Positions 10,335 to 22,741 of a stretch of 64,000 nucleotides of DNA are shown here, piece after piece. The DNA is from Plumapathes pennacea. Taxonomy: Eukaryota > Cnidaria > Anthozoa > Antipatharia > Myriopathidae. Every line of letters starts with the position of its first letter. Position 1 is the first letter of the stretch. Position numbers and translations under genes: made by a program. Under the pieces are notes generated by a model. That model was not told the origin of the DNA. It did not search any database and worked only from the letters and a program-made list of their open reading frames with translations. The DNA lies in assembly GCA_964036295.1 (NCBI GenBank), contig OZ038465.1, positions 6,389,167-6,453,166 of the forward strand. Reading direction: 5' to 3'.

Positions 10335-10531
10335 TTTAATAATACATTATTGTATTACTGGTTTACGGGTACAAAACATCCAGCATACTCAGAGGAAACA
10401 AAATTTATCTACTTCAATAATACAACAAAGTTGTACAACAAATCAAACAAAAGTTTACATTTGGATTGCACAGTTGATATGTTCATTGTGCAGGCTCAGA
10501 AGTATTGAGGTTATATACATTCAGGAAGCTA

Positions 10532-11725
10532 TTATTTCTTTCCAGATTTCTTCATCCCACCTCCACCTAAAAAAAAAGAACAAAGAAGAAACCGCAAAAA
10601 GAAAGCAGTTAAAATATGGTAGACTCAAGGATCGGCATGCCCTAAACAAATTTGTATGTGAGAGAATCTCCAGTCTGACCAGCTTTACCCAAACAAGAGT
10701 CAGCATTTTCTCGCTACTGAACAACCTTGGCACTCCTAGGAATCTTATACATTATTTGGTGGTTCACACTGAAACATAAGATATTGGTCCCGATAGTTGT
10801 GTTGTAAGCAACAGAACACAACAGGACCTAATGATGCACGCAGCTTATTTTTAACACTTTTACTCCCAATAGTGATCCAATTTTCTCCTTCAGTTTCTCA
10901 CCAGAAACATATGATACAGTAGGGAGAACTTGGCGTTTGATACCTTGCTAAGATGAAAGCTGATTAAACTATCAATTCTCGCTAAATTACTAATACAGTT
11001 TACTCTTAAAATGTTGGGAGAATCTGTATTTTGAGCTTGGGAGTGAAAGGGAAAAGTGTACTCACCCATAGGACCTTTCTTTGCTGCCTTAGCTTTGGCC
11101 TCTTCCAGTGCTTTCTTATCTTGTTTCATTTTCTGTTTGTGAGCAACATCATCCTACAAGAACCCAGGTGGGATGGGGAGACAAATCAAAACACATTGAT
11201 ACATAGAGTAGAACCCCACTCTAACTCGATTCTCAAACTCGGTTATCTCGAACTCCCTGCTATCTCGAACATAATTCGATTTCCTTTGGAATTGAACTTG
11301 GTAGAATTTTCCTTTTGCAGAACCCCCTCACTTTAATAAATTTCCACTGGTTTGCCGTGGTGTGGACTCTTATTTACCACGATTTACGTCATCACATGGT
11401 CAAAATGTTGTGGACTCACGAGGCGCTTCGCCGATTCACTATGAAAACCAAATAATCTCAGTGTCGTATGCAAGTGTTATACAATTTTAAGTTTTACAAG
11501 TTTTATACAAGTTTTATACAATAAACACATCTTTGAACGAGCACGTGTTTTGGTAACTTACTTCGTCAAGCTCCTCCTGTTTCTTTTTGGGCTGCTTCAG
11601 TGGTTTCTTTTTTCCACCTGCAGGGTGAAGGTGAATTGAAAAGCGAGGACGTTTAGCACTTAAAGCCTTTTCCATAAAAGAATGCATCATACTATGGGTC
11701 GTTCTTTACCTTCTCTTCCCGACAT
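10532..11725 (-). CDS. TMA7: Translation machinery-associated protein 7 homologue (TMA7)
   Basis: Four coding exons on the minus strand: 11710-11725, 11562-11617, 11066-11153 and 10532-10566. Joined, they give exactly 64 residues, the length of human TMA7. Recognisable parts are the start MSGREGGKKKPLKQPKKKQ, the acidic joint ELDEDD, the lysine- and alanine-rich helix ALEEAKAKAAKKGPMG and the end GGGGMKKSGKK. All junctions are GT-AG with consistent phases. TMA7 is a small, highly charged cytoplasmic protein found with ribosomes; its exact function is not well defined. It faces ATP5F1C head-to-head, with 172 bp between start codons. Confidence 0.95.
11207..11436. repeat. Fragments of pogo-like and AAATTTCCACTGG repeats inside a TMA7 intron
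   Basis: 11207-11333 resembles the pogo-type element (AGTAGAACCCCACTCTAACTC, CTCGGTTATCTCGAACTCC). 11335-11436 is one arm of the AAATTTCCACTGG palindromic family ending at GTGGACTCACGAGGCGCTTC. Both are truncated. Confidence 0.65.
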
Positions 11726-11897
11726 TTTGAAATCAACGTGAAATGCATTCGTGAGCCCACGTTTCAGTTTACTATTTTCTATCAAGCACCTTGATTAGCT
11801 CCCTACATGGTTTACCCAATCAGAGGAAGTATTGGAAGACACACTGTGATTTCAGCGGAGTGGATTGTCACGTGACCACGTGTCGGTCCAGTTCAAG
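11726..11897. promoter_or_regulatory. Putative bidirectional promoter, TMA7 / ATP5F1C
   Basis: 172 bp separate the two divergent start codons, so both 5' UTRs and promoters must fit here. It contains CCAATCAGAGG at about 11817, a CCAAT-box-like motif, and no obvious TATA box. Confidence 0.6.
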
Positions 11898-14639
11898 ATG
11901 GCGGCGACCGGAGTGTTTGTCCGAGCTGGCGTTTTCCGTCCTGTATCATGGTACGGAATATCTTAAAAGCTTCCTTTCATTGTATTTAACATTACTTCAG
12001 CTGAAATTTCCGAATCTTTTCTGTTCTGCAGCTCGGGAGCGCGAAACATGGCAACTCTGAAAGATAGTAAGTTGCCAGAAAGTTATACCTTTTCCTTTTG
12101 CAGTATTTAAAAGTTTCAGGAAGACCAACCCAGACCCCCAGACCTAAAACGGTTTTTGGTATGTTAGTCCAATTTAACGTTGCTCTTGTTTTATAGTCTC
12201 AATGCGACTGAAGAGTGTCAAAAACATTCAAAAGATCACGAAGTCAATGAAGATGGTTTCTGCCGCTAAATTTGGACGAGCTGAAAGGGAACTGAGAACA
12301 GCCAGGGTTTATGGATCAGGAGCCACAGGTGACCTTGCAACTGTGTGTATTGCTGTTAAGAGGTTGACAGGAAGCCTGGTGCCAGTCCATTTATTTTTAT
12401 ATATTCACACACCCCCAATAGAGACGATGTTTACTGCTTTGGTACCCACTCCCATGAAACTCCCCATACCAACCGTTTTTCTACCCCCAGAAATTCCAGT
12501 CTCCAAGATGTTTGAACCCCCATATTGCCATAGTCCACCCTTGCTCCTACTCCCGACCTTACTTCGTGTTGCTAATTAAGTCCTGATGTGTTACACTTTG
12601 TTGTTGTTGTTGTTGTTTACAGCTCTTTATGAGAAAGTGGAAATGCCTGAAGAGGAGAAGCCTCAGCCAAACAACTTGGTTGTGATACTGTCCTCAGACC
12701 GAGGATTGTGTGGTGGCATCCACTCTGGGTTAGTTAAAGCGTTCAAGGCCATGGTGGCTGAGAAGCAAGGCCTAAACACGAAAGTTGTTGCCTGTGGGGA
12801 TAAAGCAAGACAGATCCTTCAGAGAACACATGGTAAGGAACATCATTTTTGATAGCTGTAGCATTTCCTTATATGCCCTTCTAGGCTTTGCTTAACTTTG
12901 GGTCACATAATTTCTAACTGAGAATTAAGGCTGACAAACCATGCAGTAGCTCACAGAATGTTTGCTTCCTATACATGTACAATTAAGTAGCTGCAAGCAA
13001 ATCTCTTTGTTGAATTTGGTTTTGATTGCATCATGACCAATGCAATGGTCCTTCACAGTCCCTACTGTACAAGTTTGATTGTCAAGCCTGCCAGAATATC
13101 TCAGCAGGATCTAAGTTATTTTCTTTTTCCTCACCAGCCCAGTTTCAGAGAACTCCAACCCCCGAAAATAGCACTCTTTGCAGTGTGAGGCACAGAATGA
13201 TTATTTCTCGCTAGGCTGATGTCAAATTTCAGTAGCCCTGGGGATTGGGCTAGCAGATTTATTGAGCCCTATCATAAAGAAAATCGTCCTTCTCATTACA
13301 TTGTGTATATATATGTGTTTTTTTTCCTCTTTTCAACAGGTGACAACATGTTGATGCATATGTCTGATATTGGAAAAAAGCCCCCTCTCTTTTGTGAAGC
13401 CTCATTTGTAGCCCAGGAGGTCTTAGACAGTGATTTCCAGTTTGACATGGGAGAAATGTTTTTCAATTACTTTAGGTAAGATATCTGGTTGAAGAGCACC
13501 ATCAACAGAATTTGTTCTAATAGTTGTCTGACTTCTTTATTTTAGGTCAGTTGTGTCCTACCTGCCAAGTACAAAACCTTTGTATTCATTTGACACTCTG
13601 AATGCTGCAGCACAAGGAGGTAAACAATTTAGATATTTTTTAGTTAACTTTTGTGTTGCTCTGATCTGCTCACTGAAATTCAGTGTTCTCCCCAAAGAGC
13701 AGCACTCAGTGGCACTCTACTTTGCACTGGCACTTTCAAGCCCCCCGCTCTGGTCGGTCTGGAAATTTGATTCATTTGTAGCTCGAAATCCTTATCACAT
13801 AGTCAGAATCCATGCTGCACATCATAGATTAACAGCTCTAAGTTGTTTATCTTTTTGTTTTGCTTCCTACATGTACTCTCTGGTTTTGATTAGATAGGAT
13901 TGTACCCCACACATATTCCTGAGGATTTCCCAATGCTCATGTTGTTAATCTTATTCCATTGATTTGTGATAATCTTTGTCTTGAACTTTGTTGTCTTGTG
14001 TTTTGTCTTTCGCCAGAAACTATGAGCATGTATGATGACCTGGATGCCGATGTTGTGCGCAGCTACTCTGAGTTTTCTCTGGCTAGTGTCATATTCTATG
14101 GCATGAAGGAAGGCGCTTGCAGTGAACAGAGCTCCAGAATGTCAGCCATGGACAATGCCACTAAGAATGCAGGTCAGTTGCTCCATGCCATTCCATCCAG
14201 TGGTACTGTACATGTAAAGAGGGAGTATTTGCCAGGGGGGGGGAGGGGGGGGGGGGATAACAGTTGTCTTGAACAACCAAAAATTGTCTGGGGCAACTAA
14301 ATACAGTGCAGTGGGTGCCCCTTCAGCTATGGCTTTGCGAAAAATTATGTGACTTATGATGATTAAATGATGCATCCAAAATATAGAGTGGGGTAACCAA
14401 AATCTGATTTGTGGTTGTCCCTGGGACAACCAAGTGCAACATAGTTTCTGATGCCTTGCTCAGACAGCAGCAGATCAAACCATCACCTCTAACTGCCATA
14501 AATTCTCTATACTAACAGCTGTCATTTCTTGTCAGGTGAGATGATTGACAAGCTGACGTTGACATACAACAGAACTCGTCAAGCTGTCATCACCAGAGAA
14601 CTTATTGAGATCATCTCTGGAGCTGCTGCTTTGGACTAG
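11898..14639 (+). CDS. ATP5F1C: Mitochondrial ATP synthase gamma subunit
   Basis: Eight coding exons: 11898-11950, 12032-12066, 12197-12328, 12623-12832, 13340-13475, 13546-13619, 14017-14172 and 14536-14639, giving 299 residues. The gamma subunit is the rotating shaft of F1, transmitting proton-driven rotation to the alpha/beta catalytic sites. The N-terminus ([17 protein letters not shown]...) is a likely mitochondrial presequence, followed by [20 protein letters not shown], the long helix [20 protein letters not shown], the conserved [13 protein letters not shown], and the C-terminal helix ending [22 protein letters not shown]. All splice sites are GT-AG and phases close. It is a single-copy housekeeping gene, probably sharing a promoter with TMA7. 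A polyadenylation signal lies at 14684. Confidence 0.97.
14241..14257. repeat. Short G-rich tract in the last ATP5F1C intron
   Basis: G runs of 9 and 12 separated by GA lie at about 14235-14258. On either strand this could form a G-quadruplex; it may also simply be an unstable homopolymer. Confidence 0.6.
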
Positions 14640-14683
14640 AGTTTGAAACCACTTTTAATTAGTGTTGTTTGGATTGAACCTGA

Positions 14684-14689
14684 AATAAA
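14684..14689 (+). terminator. AATAAA polyadenylation signal of ATP5F1C
   Basis: AATAAA lies 45 bases after the stop codon of the gamma subunit gene, within a short AT-rich 3' UTR. Confidence 0.75.
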
Positions 14690-15298
14690 GTTTAAGAACT
14701 TGATGGATTTTTCCTTCAAATGTTTTGCTTATTGTTTTGTAAATATTACAGTATACCTTTTGTTTTCAAATTCAACTTTTGGAAACCAAAAACCAAACTG
14801 CAGTACCAATATTACAGAGGGTGTAAGAACCAAACCTAAAGAAGAAGAACGTAACAAAATGTTGCAATTACCACTTGCTGCCTTGTGTGGCCAACCATCT
14901 AAACCAAATCACTTCTGCTGTTGCTTCTGATTGGCAAAGCCAAGAATATTGCAAAGCCAGTGTGCCGAGCAAGGTAATCTCTTTTGCATACCCCTCCCCC
15001 TCCTCTTCTGAACCCCCAGTAATTATGTGTGTGATGGAGGGAGGAGGGGGTAGGTTATTTCTAAAGTGATAGTGAACTAAATACTCCGCCGGAGAATCAG
15101 CTGAGAAAAACTGCTGAATGAAAGACTTGATAACTTACATTCATTTGCCACTCAAAAGCAGCGGAAACTGAGTTATAATTCTGAGATTGGCGTGGGGCTT
15201 GGGGAGGGGAATCTTGACCGCGAAGGCCTAGACACGACTTGAGCCCAGGATTTCTCGTATATGTATTTTTGGTCTCGAATATGGTCGATTCTGCGAAG
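14690..15298. other. Intergenic, ATP5F1C to DPM3
   Basis: No gene seen. It must contain the DPM3 promoter near its right end. No TATA or CCAAT box close to the start is convincing. Confidence 0.4.
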
Positions 15299-16193
15299 AT
15301 GACAAAACTAGTGCAATGGATAATGCTTCTGGGCGTCGCTTTTTCCCTATGGATGTCGCTGATGATAGATATACTACCAATGAAGACGTCTAGACAAACG
15401 AAAGAAGTAGTTTGGTTGGTGAGTATGCCATTTTCGCCCGATAAATCGTGTCGTCGAATGTCTGCTGGCAGCTATAAAACATCTTGTATTTATCTCCGTT
15501 TTCAGATGCCAGTTTATGCTTTAATCGTATTTGGGGTAAGTATTTGTGAGTTCTTGTCTTGCTTGCTGTTTTTGCGTTGCAGACTTCTAGATTCGGTTAA
15601 CAGTTTTTGTCGTGTGTTCACAGTGTTACTCCCTGGCGACGATTGGTTACCGTGTCGCCATTTTCAACGATTGTGTTGAAGCCTCCGAGTCACTGAAAAA
15701 AGTAAGTCTGTGTGAAACGAATTTATTCTGGTGATCTGAAGTAGGTATGCAAATTAAGCAAGACGTGGACCGCGGACTGTTGCATTTTTCTGGTATCATA
15801 GCAAGTTGCCAACTGAAGATAATTTTAGCTTCCAAAATAGACTTGTTTCCCAAGATGTTATCGAGAATTTTCGGACCTTCAGTATAATAATCCTTAATGG
15901 TTATATGACCACCCTTTTCACCCCCTAGGGGGGAGAGAGGGGGGGAGGATGACCACCCTTTTCACCCTAGGGGAGGGAGGGGAGAGAGAGAGAGAGAGAG
16001 AGGTGAGGCGGGGGGGTGGGGGGTGGGAAGGAAGATGGTAAACAACAGAAATTGGAAACTTTGCAACAAGTCCTTATTGACAACTTTACAATTTATTTCT
16101 TTTTGTTTGCTTATGAGTTTAAATCTGTCTTGGCTGCAGGAAATTGTTGATGCAAGGAGGGACTTATCTAGCAAAGGATTTAAATTTGATTAA
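15299..16193 (+). CDS. DPM3: Dolichol-phosphate mannosyltransferase subunit 3
   Basis: Four exons: 15299-15418, 15506-15535, 15624-15701 and 16140-16193, giving 93 residues (human DPM3 has 92). DPM3 is a small ER membrane protein that anchors and stabilises the catalytic DPM1, which makes dolichol-phosphate-mannose for N-glycans, GPI anchors and O- and C-mannosylation. Visible are MTKLVQWIMLLGVAFSLWMS (first membrane segment), VVWLMPVYALIVFGCYSLAT (second), then GYRVAIFNDCVEASESLKKE and the coiled-coil tail EIVDARRDLSSKGFKFD, which matches the DPM1-binding end. An in-frame ATG at 15281 would add MVDSAK; I chose 15299 because the human protein begins at MTKL. Confidence 0.95.
15907..16027. repeat. 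Low-complexity G/A-rich tract with a tandem GACCACCCTTTTCACCC duplication
   Basis: In the third DPM3 intron, ATGACCACCCTTTTCACCC occurs twice (about 15905 and 15950). It is followed by a GA dinucleotide run (about 15984-16002) and G-rich sequence. Confidence 0.75.
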
Positions 16194-16821
16194 GAACTAC
16201 CACAGTAGCTGCACAGAGATCCCTCCTCATCTTGTTGATTAGATAACCACATATGTTCACATGTACATCTGTAAAAGGGAAAACACCCTGCACAGTAAAA
16301 TATTTCGTCTTAAAGAACATTTTTAACAGTACAGTCACACCTGCAGCAGACATCCTTGGATGTTTGGCTAATGGCTGTAGTACCATACATTTACAGGCTC
16401 TGGAGATGTAACAAAGCAAACAATTTACCATTCATCTGATGGAAAAATCAATTATCTAAAAGTACATGTACAGTTAATGCATGTTTGTCACTGCTGTCGT
16501 GCACTGAGCCCACTTATTTGGCATGGAAAGTGTCAATTCAGACTGTTCAATATAGGTGAAAACAATAGGGTGTCTGCGTATGCTAATGGAGTAGATTTAA
16601 GGGATATTGACAACTGTCCACTAATACAGAGTGTCCAATAAATTAATACAGCTTCTGTTTCATACAGTTCAAAGTGAAACAGATGTTAACATTTTGGAAC
16701 CACTTTTCTTGTTGGCAAACCACAGCCATGTATGCATCCCCCCAAGCTAAGTGGTTGAGAGGAAGAATTTAATTTTAATCCTGTTAGTTTAAATTGAGCT
16801 CTGAACAACCTGAGCCATAGT
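16194..16821. other. Convergent gap between DPM3 and NCKIPSD
   Basis: Holds the two 3' UTRs. CCAATAAATTAAT at about 16630 could be a DPM3 polyadenylation signal. No further coding sequence. Confidence 0.45.
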
Positions 16822-19800
16822 TCAACGCAAGACTCTGGAGAACTGCTTGAATATTTCTTGTACAATCTGCCTGTCTTGCTCAGCCTCTACCTCTTCTTCT
16901 TGGTTAATTCTTTTCAAACACTGTGAGAAGTCTGATGACTTGTGTCTGTGTTCACTGTAGTTTGTATTGGAGAGGACTTGATGAAAAAGAGAAAGGTATT
17001 CTGTTCTTGTCTGCAATGAGAAAAACATGACAGGCTTCAGAGGCAGATCCAGGAGAAAATCTGACTGGTTTCCAAATGTGTGAAAAGGCACAAACTTCTA
17101 GAGCAAAAAGTATTTCAGATCAGGCTCTCGAAAACTCTGGTTTCCATGCCCCTGGGCTTAAACTCTTGACATCCATAATACAACTTCTCCAGACCTTTAA
17201 AAAATGAAGTGTACAATCTCTGGCTTTCCTTTTAGAAAATTTCTCCCAGTCATGATTTTCTTGGCCTTGGTTGGCATGTTCATTATAGCCACCATCAGTC
17301 TTGTTTCCCAAAGGCCCTTGTAAGGACATTTTTTGTCAGGCTCTGTGGTTTTGTGCAGGTGTTTATCTTACCTTGTCTCCAGGGAGTAAGTCAGTTAGTT
17401 GTCTGAGAACAATCTCTAGTAGGACCATCATATCTGTTGTAAAGAAAAACCCAGAGGTCTTTGGCGAAGAGAAAATATCTGAAAGGAACTTGAGTACTGA
17501 GTCGGGACACACCCTTGGGTGGTCAAACATGGCCACTGGGTCATCTAAGATGGAAAATAAAGAAAGTTCCTGTAAACAAATACACTCAATTATTGGCTTC
17601 AAATTCAGGATGCAGGCTTGGATACCTACAGTAATGCAATATTATTCTGCACAAATTTAGAGGAAAGTTAGAAAGGAAGGAGTTGGAAAAATTCCTGATA
17701 AACTGCTCACATTTAATAATATTATTAGTCACCAAAAATTATTGGAATGCATTTAAAAACTATATGAAATACACCTTTTTTTGAACACACCATCACAAGC
17801 CTAGACTAAAAAACCAAAGTGGCAATTCATTCAATGACAAGTACAGTGCAACTTTCATGTTGTATGATTGACAATCATAGCTAGATGGTCCGATTCCTGT
17901 GATTTCCTCTGTACCTTGAATAGCAAAGTTAGAATAAAAGGTCTTTACCTCCCCTGTTGACCAAAACCATAATCCTCTCACTCAGGGTTTTTGCTGTGCC
18001 ACGTGCTCCCAATACTTTCATAACAGTGTTACTCTTGTACTCTGATTCAAAAAGAGCCATAGAATAATCCTACACAGTCACCCCAAACAGAACAGCTCAA
18101 ATGCCAATGGCATTGTGTACATCACCCCATGTATGGATGCTACATCTGTAGTAAGAGTGATTGCCCAGAAATCGAGGATATGTTATAACAAGAATGTGTG
18201 TCAATCCCAGATGGGAGTACTTCTCAAAATTTGGGTGTGGGTGTACCATGAAAATCCTGACCCTATTTCAGATCCCCGTTCAAACCTTTTTTTTTATTTT
18301 TTATTCCATACCCCAAATTTGTAGCCTTTATTAGTCAACTCACATCAAAAATATCAAAAATTTTTTTTTGCTAATATTAAAGACTGTTTTGTATACTCAC
18401 CAATAAAATGCTGGTTGAATGCAAGGATGAGTGCCACAAAGGAGTCAATGAGCTCATCTTGATCATCATCATCTGGAGGACTCTCAATAGAGTTTATCAA
18501 ATCACTGACAAATGTCTCATTTAACTGGTCTAAAAAAAAAACAAGAGTGTCTTCAGGTAGAAGCTTCAATACTTCCTTGTCTTCACTGTAAGTACATGTC
18601 CATAACTGGAGGAGAAAGGACGGTATGCAAGTATATGCCAAACTAAAATGATGATTCAAGATTGAGCATAAAATAGCTGGCTTACTAGCAGTACGTGCCA
18701 AATTGCAATGGTACTGGAACATTTCTTCCAACAGCTATATAGGCCTGAGGGGTTTATAAAATATTGTCATAAAGTCATCTATGGTGTGTTCCTACCATAA
18801 ACTGCAAAAGGGACATGTTCTCCAGTGTAGAAGACCATTGTCAGCAGTACTGCACAATGACACTCTCTCTGTATATCTAATGGTAAAGTAATGACAAAAA
18901 CATTAACGATGGCGATGGTAATTTGTTTATAACGATAGAGATGCTAATAATGACCAATGCTGCTGCTGATGATGATGATGATGAAAATGATGCTGCTGCT
19001 GCATGCAGCTGAATGATGATGGGAAGGATGAGGAGGAGGAAGAAGAGGAGGAAAAGAAAAGGGAAGAAGAGGAGGAGTGCTGGTGATGTTGATGGTAGCC
19101 ATGGCTACTTAATATCTTTATTAAATATGACCAGAAATGAGCTTTCCTTACCTTGTTTGTTGTCCATAATATCACAAGCTAACTCTCCTGGTAGAACTGA
19201 ACAGAGAAGCTGAGTAATTACTTTCCGATCCAGTCCACACAAACATCCAAACACTTGAATGAGTAGAAGTCTGATTCTGTGCCTGTTTTCCTGTAAAATT
19301 GGCAAAATTAATTGTCAAATGACAACTGGTGTTGTTATAAACAGTAATGCTGTGATTAATAATGTATGTCATTAGTGATGCATCCTGTATGCATGTCAGG
19401 GGAGAGAAGGGGTGTACAATATTTTAATAATATTATGTAATACGTAAATCCTCAATTAAGTGCCCAGGGCAATATTTCAAATTAAGGGTAAGGCTGGGGG
19501 CACATTTGAGAGGGGCCGCTTAATAAATTTTTCACAAATCATGTCCAGATGGTCATTTATTTTTGTAATGCATAACATTTGCCCATAAACAACAACATAA
19601 CAAGAGTATTAATCATTATGTAGAAAGTCGTTCATATAGTTCTAAAAGCGACACAATTCATAATATATAATAATTATATATATAATATCATTTTTTTTTG
19701 TTTAGTTAGTTTGGGAGAGGGGAGGGGAGGGGCACATATTTGAGGGGGGCAGCACTCATTTCAAATTTTGGCTGAGAGGAGGGTGCTTATTCACAGATTT

Positions 19801-22741
19801 ACAGTATGTATAATTATTTTATGTGAAACAAGAAGAGCATGATTATGATCAATGGTTACTGATCACATACCAACTTACCATCTGGTAATATTGAACAAGA
19901 GTGTGGAGGTAGCTGTAATCCTCAGATTTAATAACTGCTCTGCAAACCGCAGGATCTGCCTCAAGCTGAAAGAAAATTCAAATTATTTTAAATAAAAAAA
20001 AAAAACACCTTTTAAGACATTAATTTAGACAGGAGAAAAATTCATTCATAAAAACATTTTTTCTGGTTGAGGGAAGAAATAATCTAGATAAATTATGGTA
20101 CAGTAGATTTGCTTGGAAGAAATTCATTTCTTGATTTCTTGATTAAACAATCTGTCACAAGAGCAAGGGAACTTGTAAATCATGAAGATCAAAACTAAAA
20201 GTTGTCTTGAGAGCATTTCACACAAACCAGGACATGTAGCAGATCATCCACCAACTTATGAATGACAGCTTCATCCTCGTGCAGCGCCCAGCTTCTTTGT
20301 TGGGAGTCTTCCTTATGTTCTGTTAAGTTGTTTAGGATTTCTTGCAGGCGCTCTCCATCATGAGACTCTAACAATGAATCTTCAGAGCGTGATTTAACTT
20401 CCTGGAAGATAAAACTGTGGTCAACAACGACTGCTGAAATACTCTAATGGTCCAACAAATTACATACAGTGTTGAAGTTCCTGTAGGCGGACACCTTGGG
20501 AAACAGAAAAAGTACCTGTAACTGGAACTGTCCGCTTACAAAGATTGTGTAGATACAGAGTTTGACTGAGCTAGAGCTTAAACAGGGTTTCATATCTGAG
20601 GCATACGAAAGTAGAGCTGTCCACTTATGAGTGTGTCCGCTCAGAGAACTTTGACTGTATTCTTATCAGCTGATCTGATTTCCTGAAGATGAGATAGCAT
20701 TATATCAGTCAATCCCAGCAGTGCTGGAGTGCTTCCACTGGGACTATGTGTATGGATTGACTGGATATTTACAGTGTAAAATCTACATAATCCAGCACTA
20801 AAATAAATTAAAGTTAAAGTTATTGGAGTAAAGTAGCCCTTGTGGTTCCAAATGAAAAATATTTTGACTTCATTCATTAAATGGAAAACTTGTCAACAAA
20901 CTCACCTTTTGATAGATAAGGTCCTCCATAACTAGATCCATAGCTCTTGCTGTGCTTGGTATCTGTTGTTTCAAATAGGAAACCACGGTTTCCACGGCCA
21001 CAAAAGATTTGTCATAGCTCAGGCCAGTGCTAAAGAGACCAAAAATCAAAGGTGAGTTGAAGCTAGGCAACTTGACCCAGATGACACATCTGTCACAACT
21101 TCATAGCCCAATAAATAAATCTGTGAATCATGTTTATTACCTATTAAAATTAAATTCTTTGCAATTATAAAAAAATTATTACTTTATTCTAAGAAGATCC
21201 AATAACTCAGCTGCTGTCCCTGGAGGAACAGAGAGAGGCTGCTCCATAACTCTCTGACTTTCTGTGCATTCCTCCTTTTTTCTGTGCTTAGTATCACTAA
21301 AATCTGAATAACACAAAAATAACACAAGTCATTGTTATCCACATAGAAAGTGTTCCACTTTAAATCATGTAGCAATACAAATAATGACTGTTTCTTCATG
21401 TTGCTATAATATCAAAAGACCTACTGTAAACAATGAGTTTCAAAGAACTCCAAAGGCTAAAGATCATTACATAAATTGGAAATAAGACGAAAATAATTAA
21501 ATGGTGCTATATTATATACACCATTATTTGTTTCAAACTCACTTGAAGATGTAGCTCCCATCACTGGGACAGGAGGGGCAGCTCTCCTAGAACTGGGTTG
21601 TTTTTTGGGGGGCCGTGCTGGTGCAGGTCGCCTGGGCTGCATAGGAAGGTAAACGGTATCATTCCCCTTATGAGATGTTCCGGCGTCACTTACGCTTGGA
21701 GGGGATGATGACCCAGTTGGATTAAGGATTGCCTTACGGTGCTCCAGAAGTTTACTGTAATTCAAGATTATATACCCATTCATTGATTGTTGCTTTTAGT
21801 GTTAGACTGGCTAAGCCTGCTGCATGTAAATATAATTCAACTATGACTGGGCAATTTCAAAGCAGTCATCTACTATGTGAACTCCCTGTTGGACACCTCT
21901 CTAAGACAGACACCTGGTTAGAGGTGGTCTCTCAGGCCCCTATTTGGGTGGTGCCTCTACGTACAACAAATCATATTTACCCATTACCCAGGGTAACATA
22001 TCCACATCTTTTACAGAAAACTTTTAAAGTTTTCAAACTCACTTCAAATTATCCCGATGTTGTGTTGTGTATTTTCCTCCAGAATATGCAGCTTGTTGGT
22101 GAATTGTTTCAATTGCTCTCTCTATGGACTCCAAGACTGCATTACGTTCAGATGGACTGTGCTGAAAACCACATAAAATAAATGCACGAATTCAATAAGG
22201 AAGATTACGAAACAATATACAGTGTCACAGTATTAAAAGTTTATACACCAACTATACACAACAGTAAGTTTACACCGACATTTCTTCATATTCTCCCTCC
22301 TCCCGTAGTTTTCAAGTTCCTACCCGTTGATTACCACATCGCATCATTTTATAAACAACACATTGAATCACGACCAGTACACTGCTGACAGACATTTTTT
22401 TAAAAATCAAAATTAATCCATTGCCAACTAACATGGGATATAATTAATACTAGGTTACAGTCCTGTATGTTCCGTGCTGTCTCTTGGTCCAATGCAATTT
22501 TTTCGAAGCAAGCGACAACTATCGACCTCCAAACAACATGATGAATATATTCAAAACAGAAGACACTCACATATTCCAAAGGCACCAGATAGCTCGCTGG
22601 TACAAGACCGACTTGACCAGTTGCTGTCTGCATCTTCCACCAGTGTTCATTGAGCTGTTCGACAAACCTGAACTGCTCTCCGGCACAGAAGGGCAAGACG
22701 CCTTCTTCTTTGGAGGTGTAGTTGTAGAGAGATCTGTACAT
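16822..22741 (-). CDS. NCKIPSD: NCK-interacting protein with SH3 domain (SPIN90) homologue
   Basis: Thirteen coding exons, in transcript order: 22571-22741, 22043-22161, 21543-21754, 21183-21303, 20906-21029, 20228-20401, 19879-19965, 19152-19290, 18796-18864, 18401-18529, 17949-18041, 17372-17544 and 16822-17010. They give 599 residues with all phases closed. SPIN90 binds and activates Arp2/3 to nucleate linear actin filaments, and also binds Nck, N-WASP and dynamin. Residues 1-57 form an N-terminal SH3 domain (MYRSLYNYTSKEEGVLPF, HWWKMQ, GLVPASYL). A proline-rich stretch follows (QPRRPAPARPPKKQP). The rest is the conserved helical SPIN90 domain, with NTGLSYDKSF, DSQQRSWALHEDEAVI, RIRLLLIQVFGCLCGLD, PDSVLKFLSDIF and TRTEYLSLFHQ. 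Exon 9 has three AG acceptors in a row. The longer GTG-initiated frame upstream of ATG 22741 is not needed. Confidence 0.95.
18955..19080. repeat. GAT/GCT/GGA simple-repeat patch in an NCKIPSD intron
   Basis: Interrupted GATGATGAT, GCTGCTGCT and GAGGAGGAAGAAG runs. The serine- and histidine-rich open frame on the other strand is an artefact of this. Confidence 0.9.
19439..19806. repeat. Probable TIR element in an NCKIPSD intron
   Basis: The ends resemble each other in inverted orientation (ACGTAAATCCTCAATTAAGTG and GGTGCTTATTCACAGATTTAC). The inside has paired G-rich blocks followed by GGGGCACATTTGAG and GGGGCACATATTTGAGG. No coding capacity. Confidence 0.5.
20467..20657. mobile_element. CAGT-ended MITE with TA duplication in an NCKIPSD intron
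   Basis: 191 bp with inverted ends beginning CAGTGTTGAAGTTCCTGTAG on the left and closing GAGAACTTTGACTG on the right. The subterminal motif GCGGACAC appears inverted on the right as GTGTCCGC. TA flanks both sides (20465-20466 and 20658-20659). This fits a Tc1/mariner/pogo-type non-autonomous element. Confidence 0.75.
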
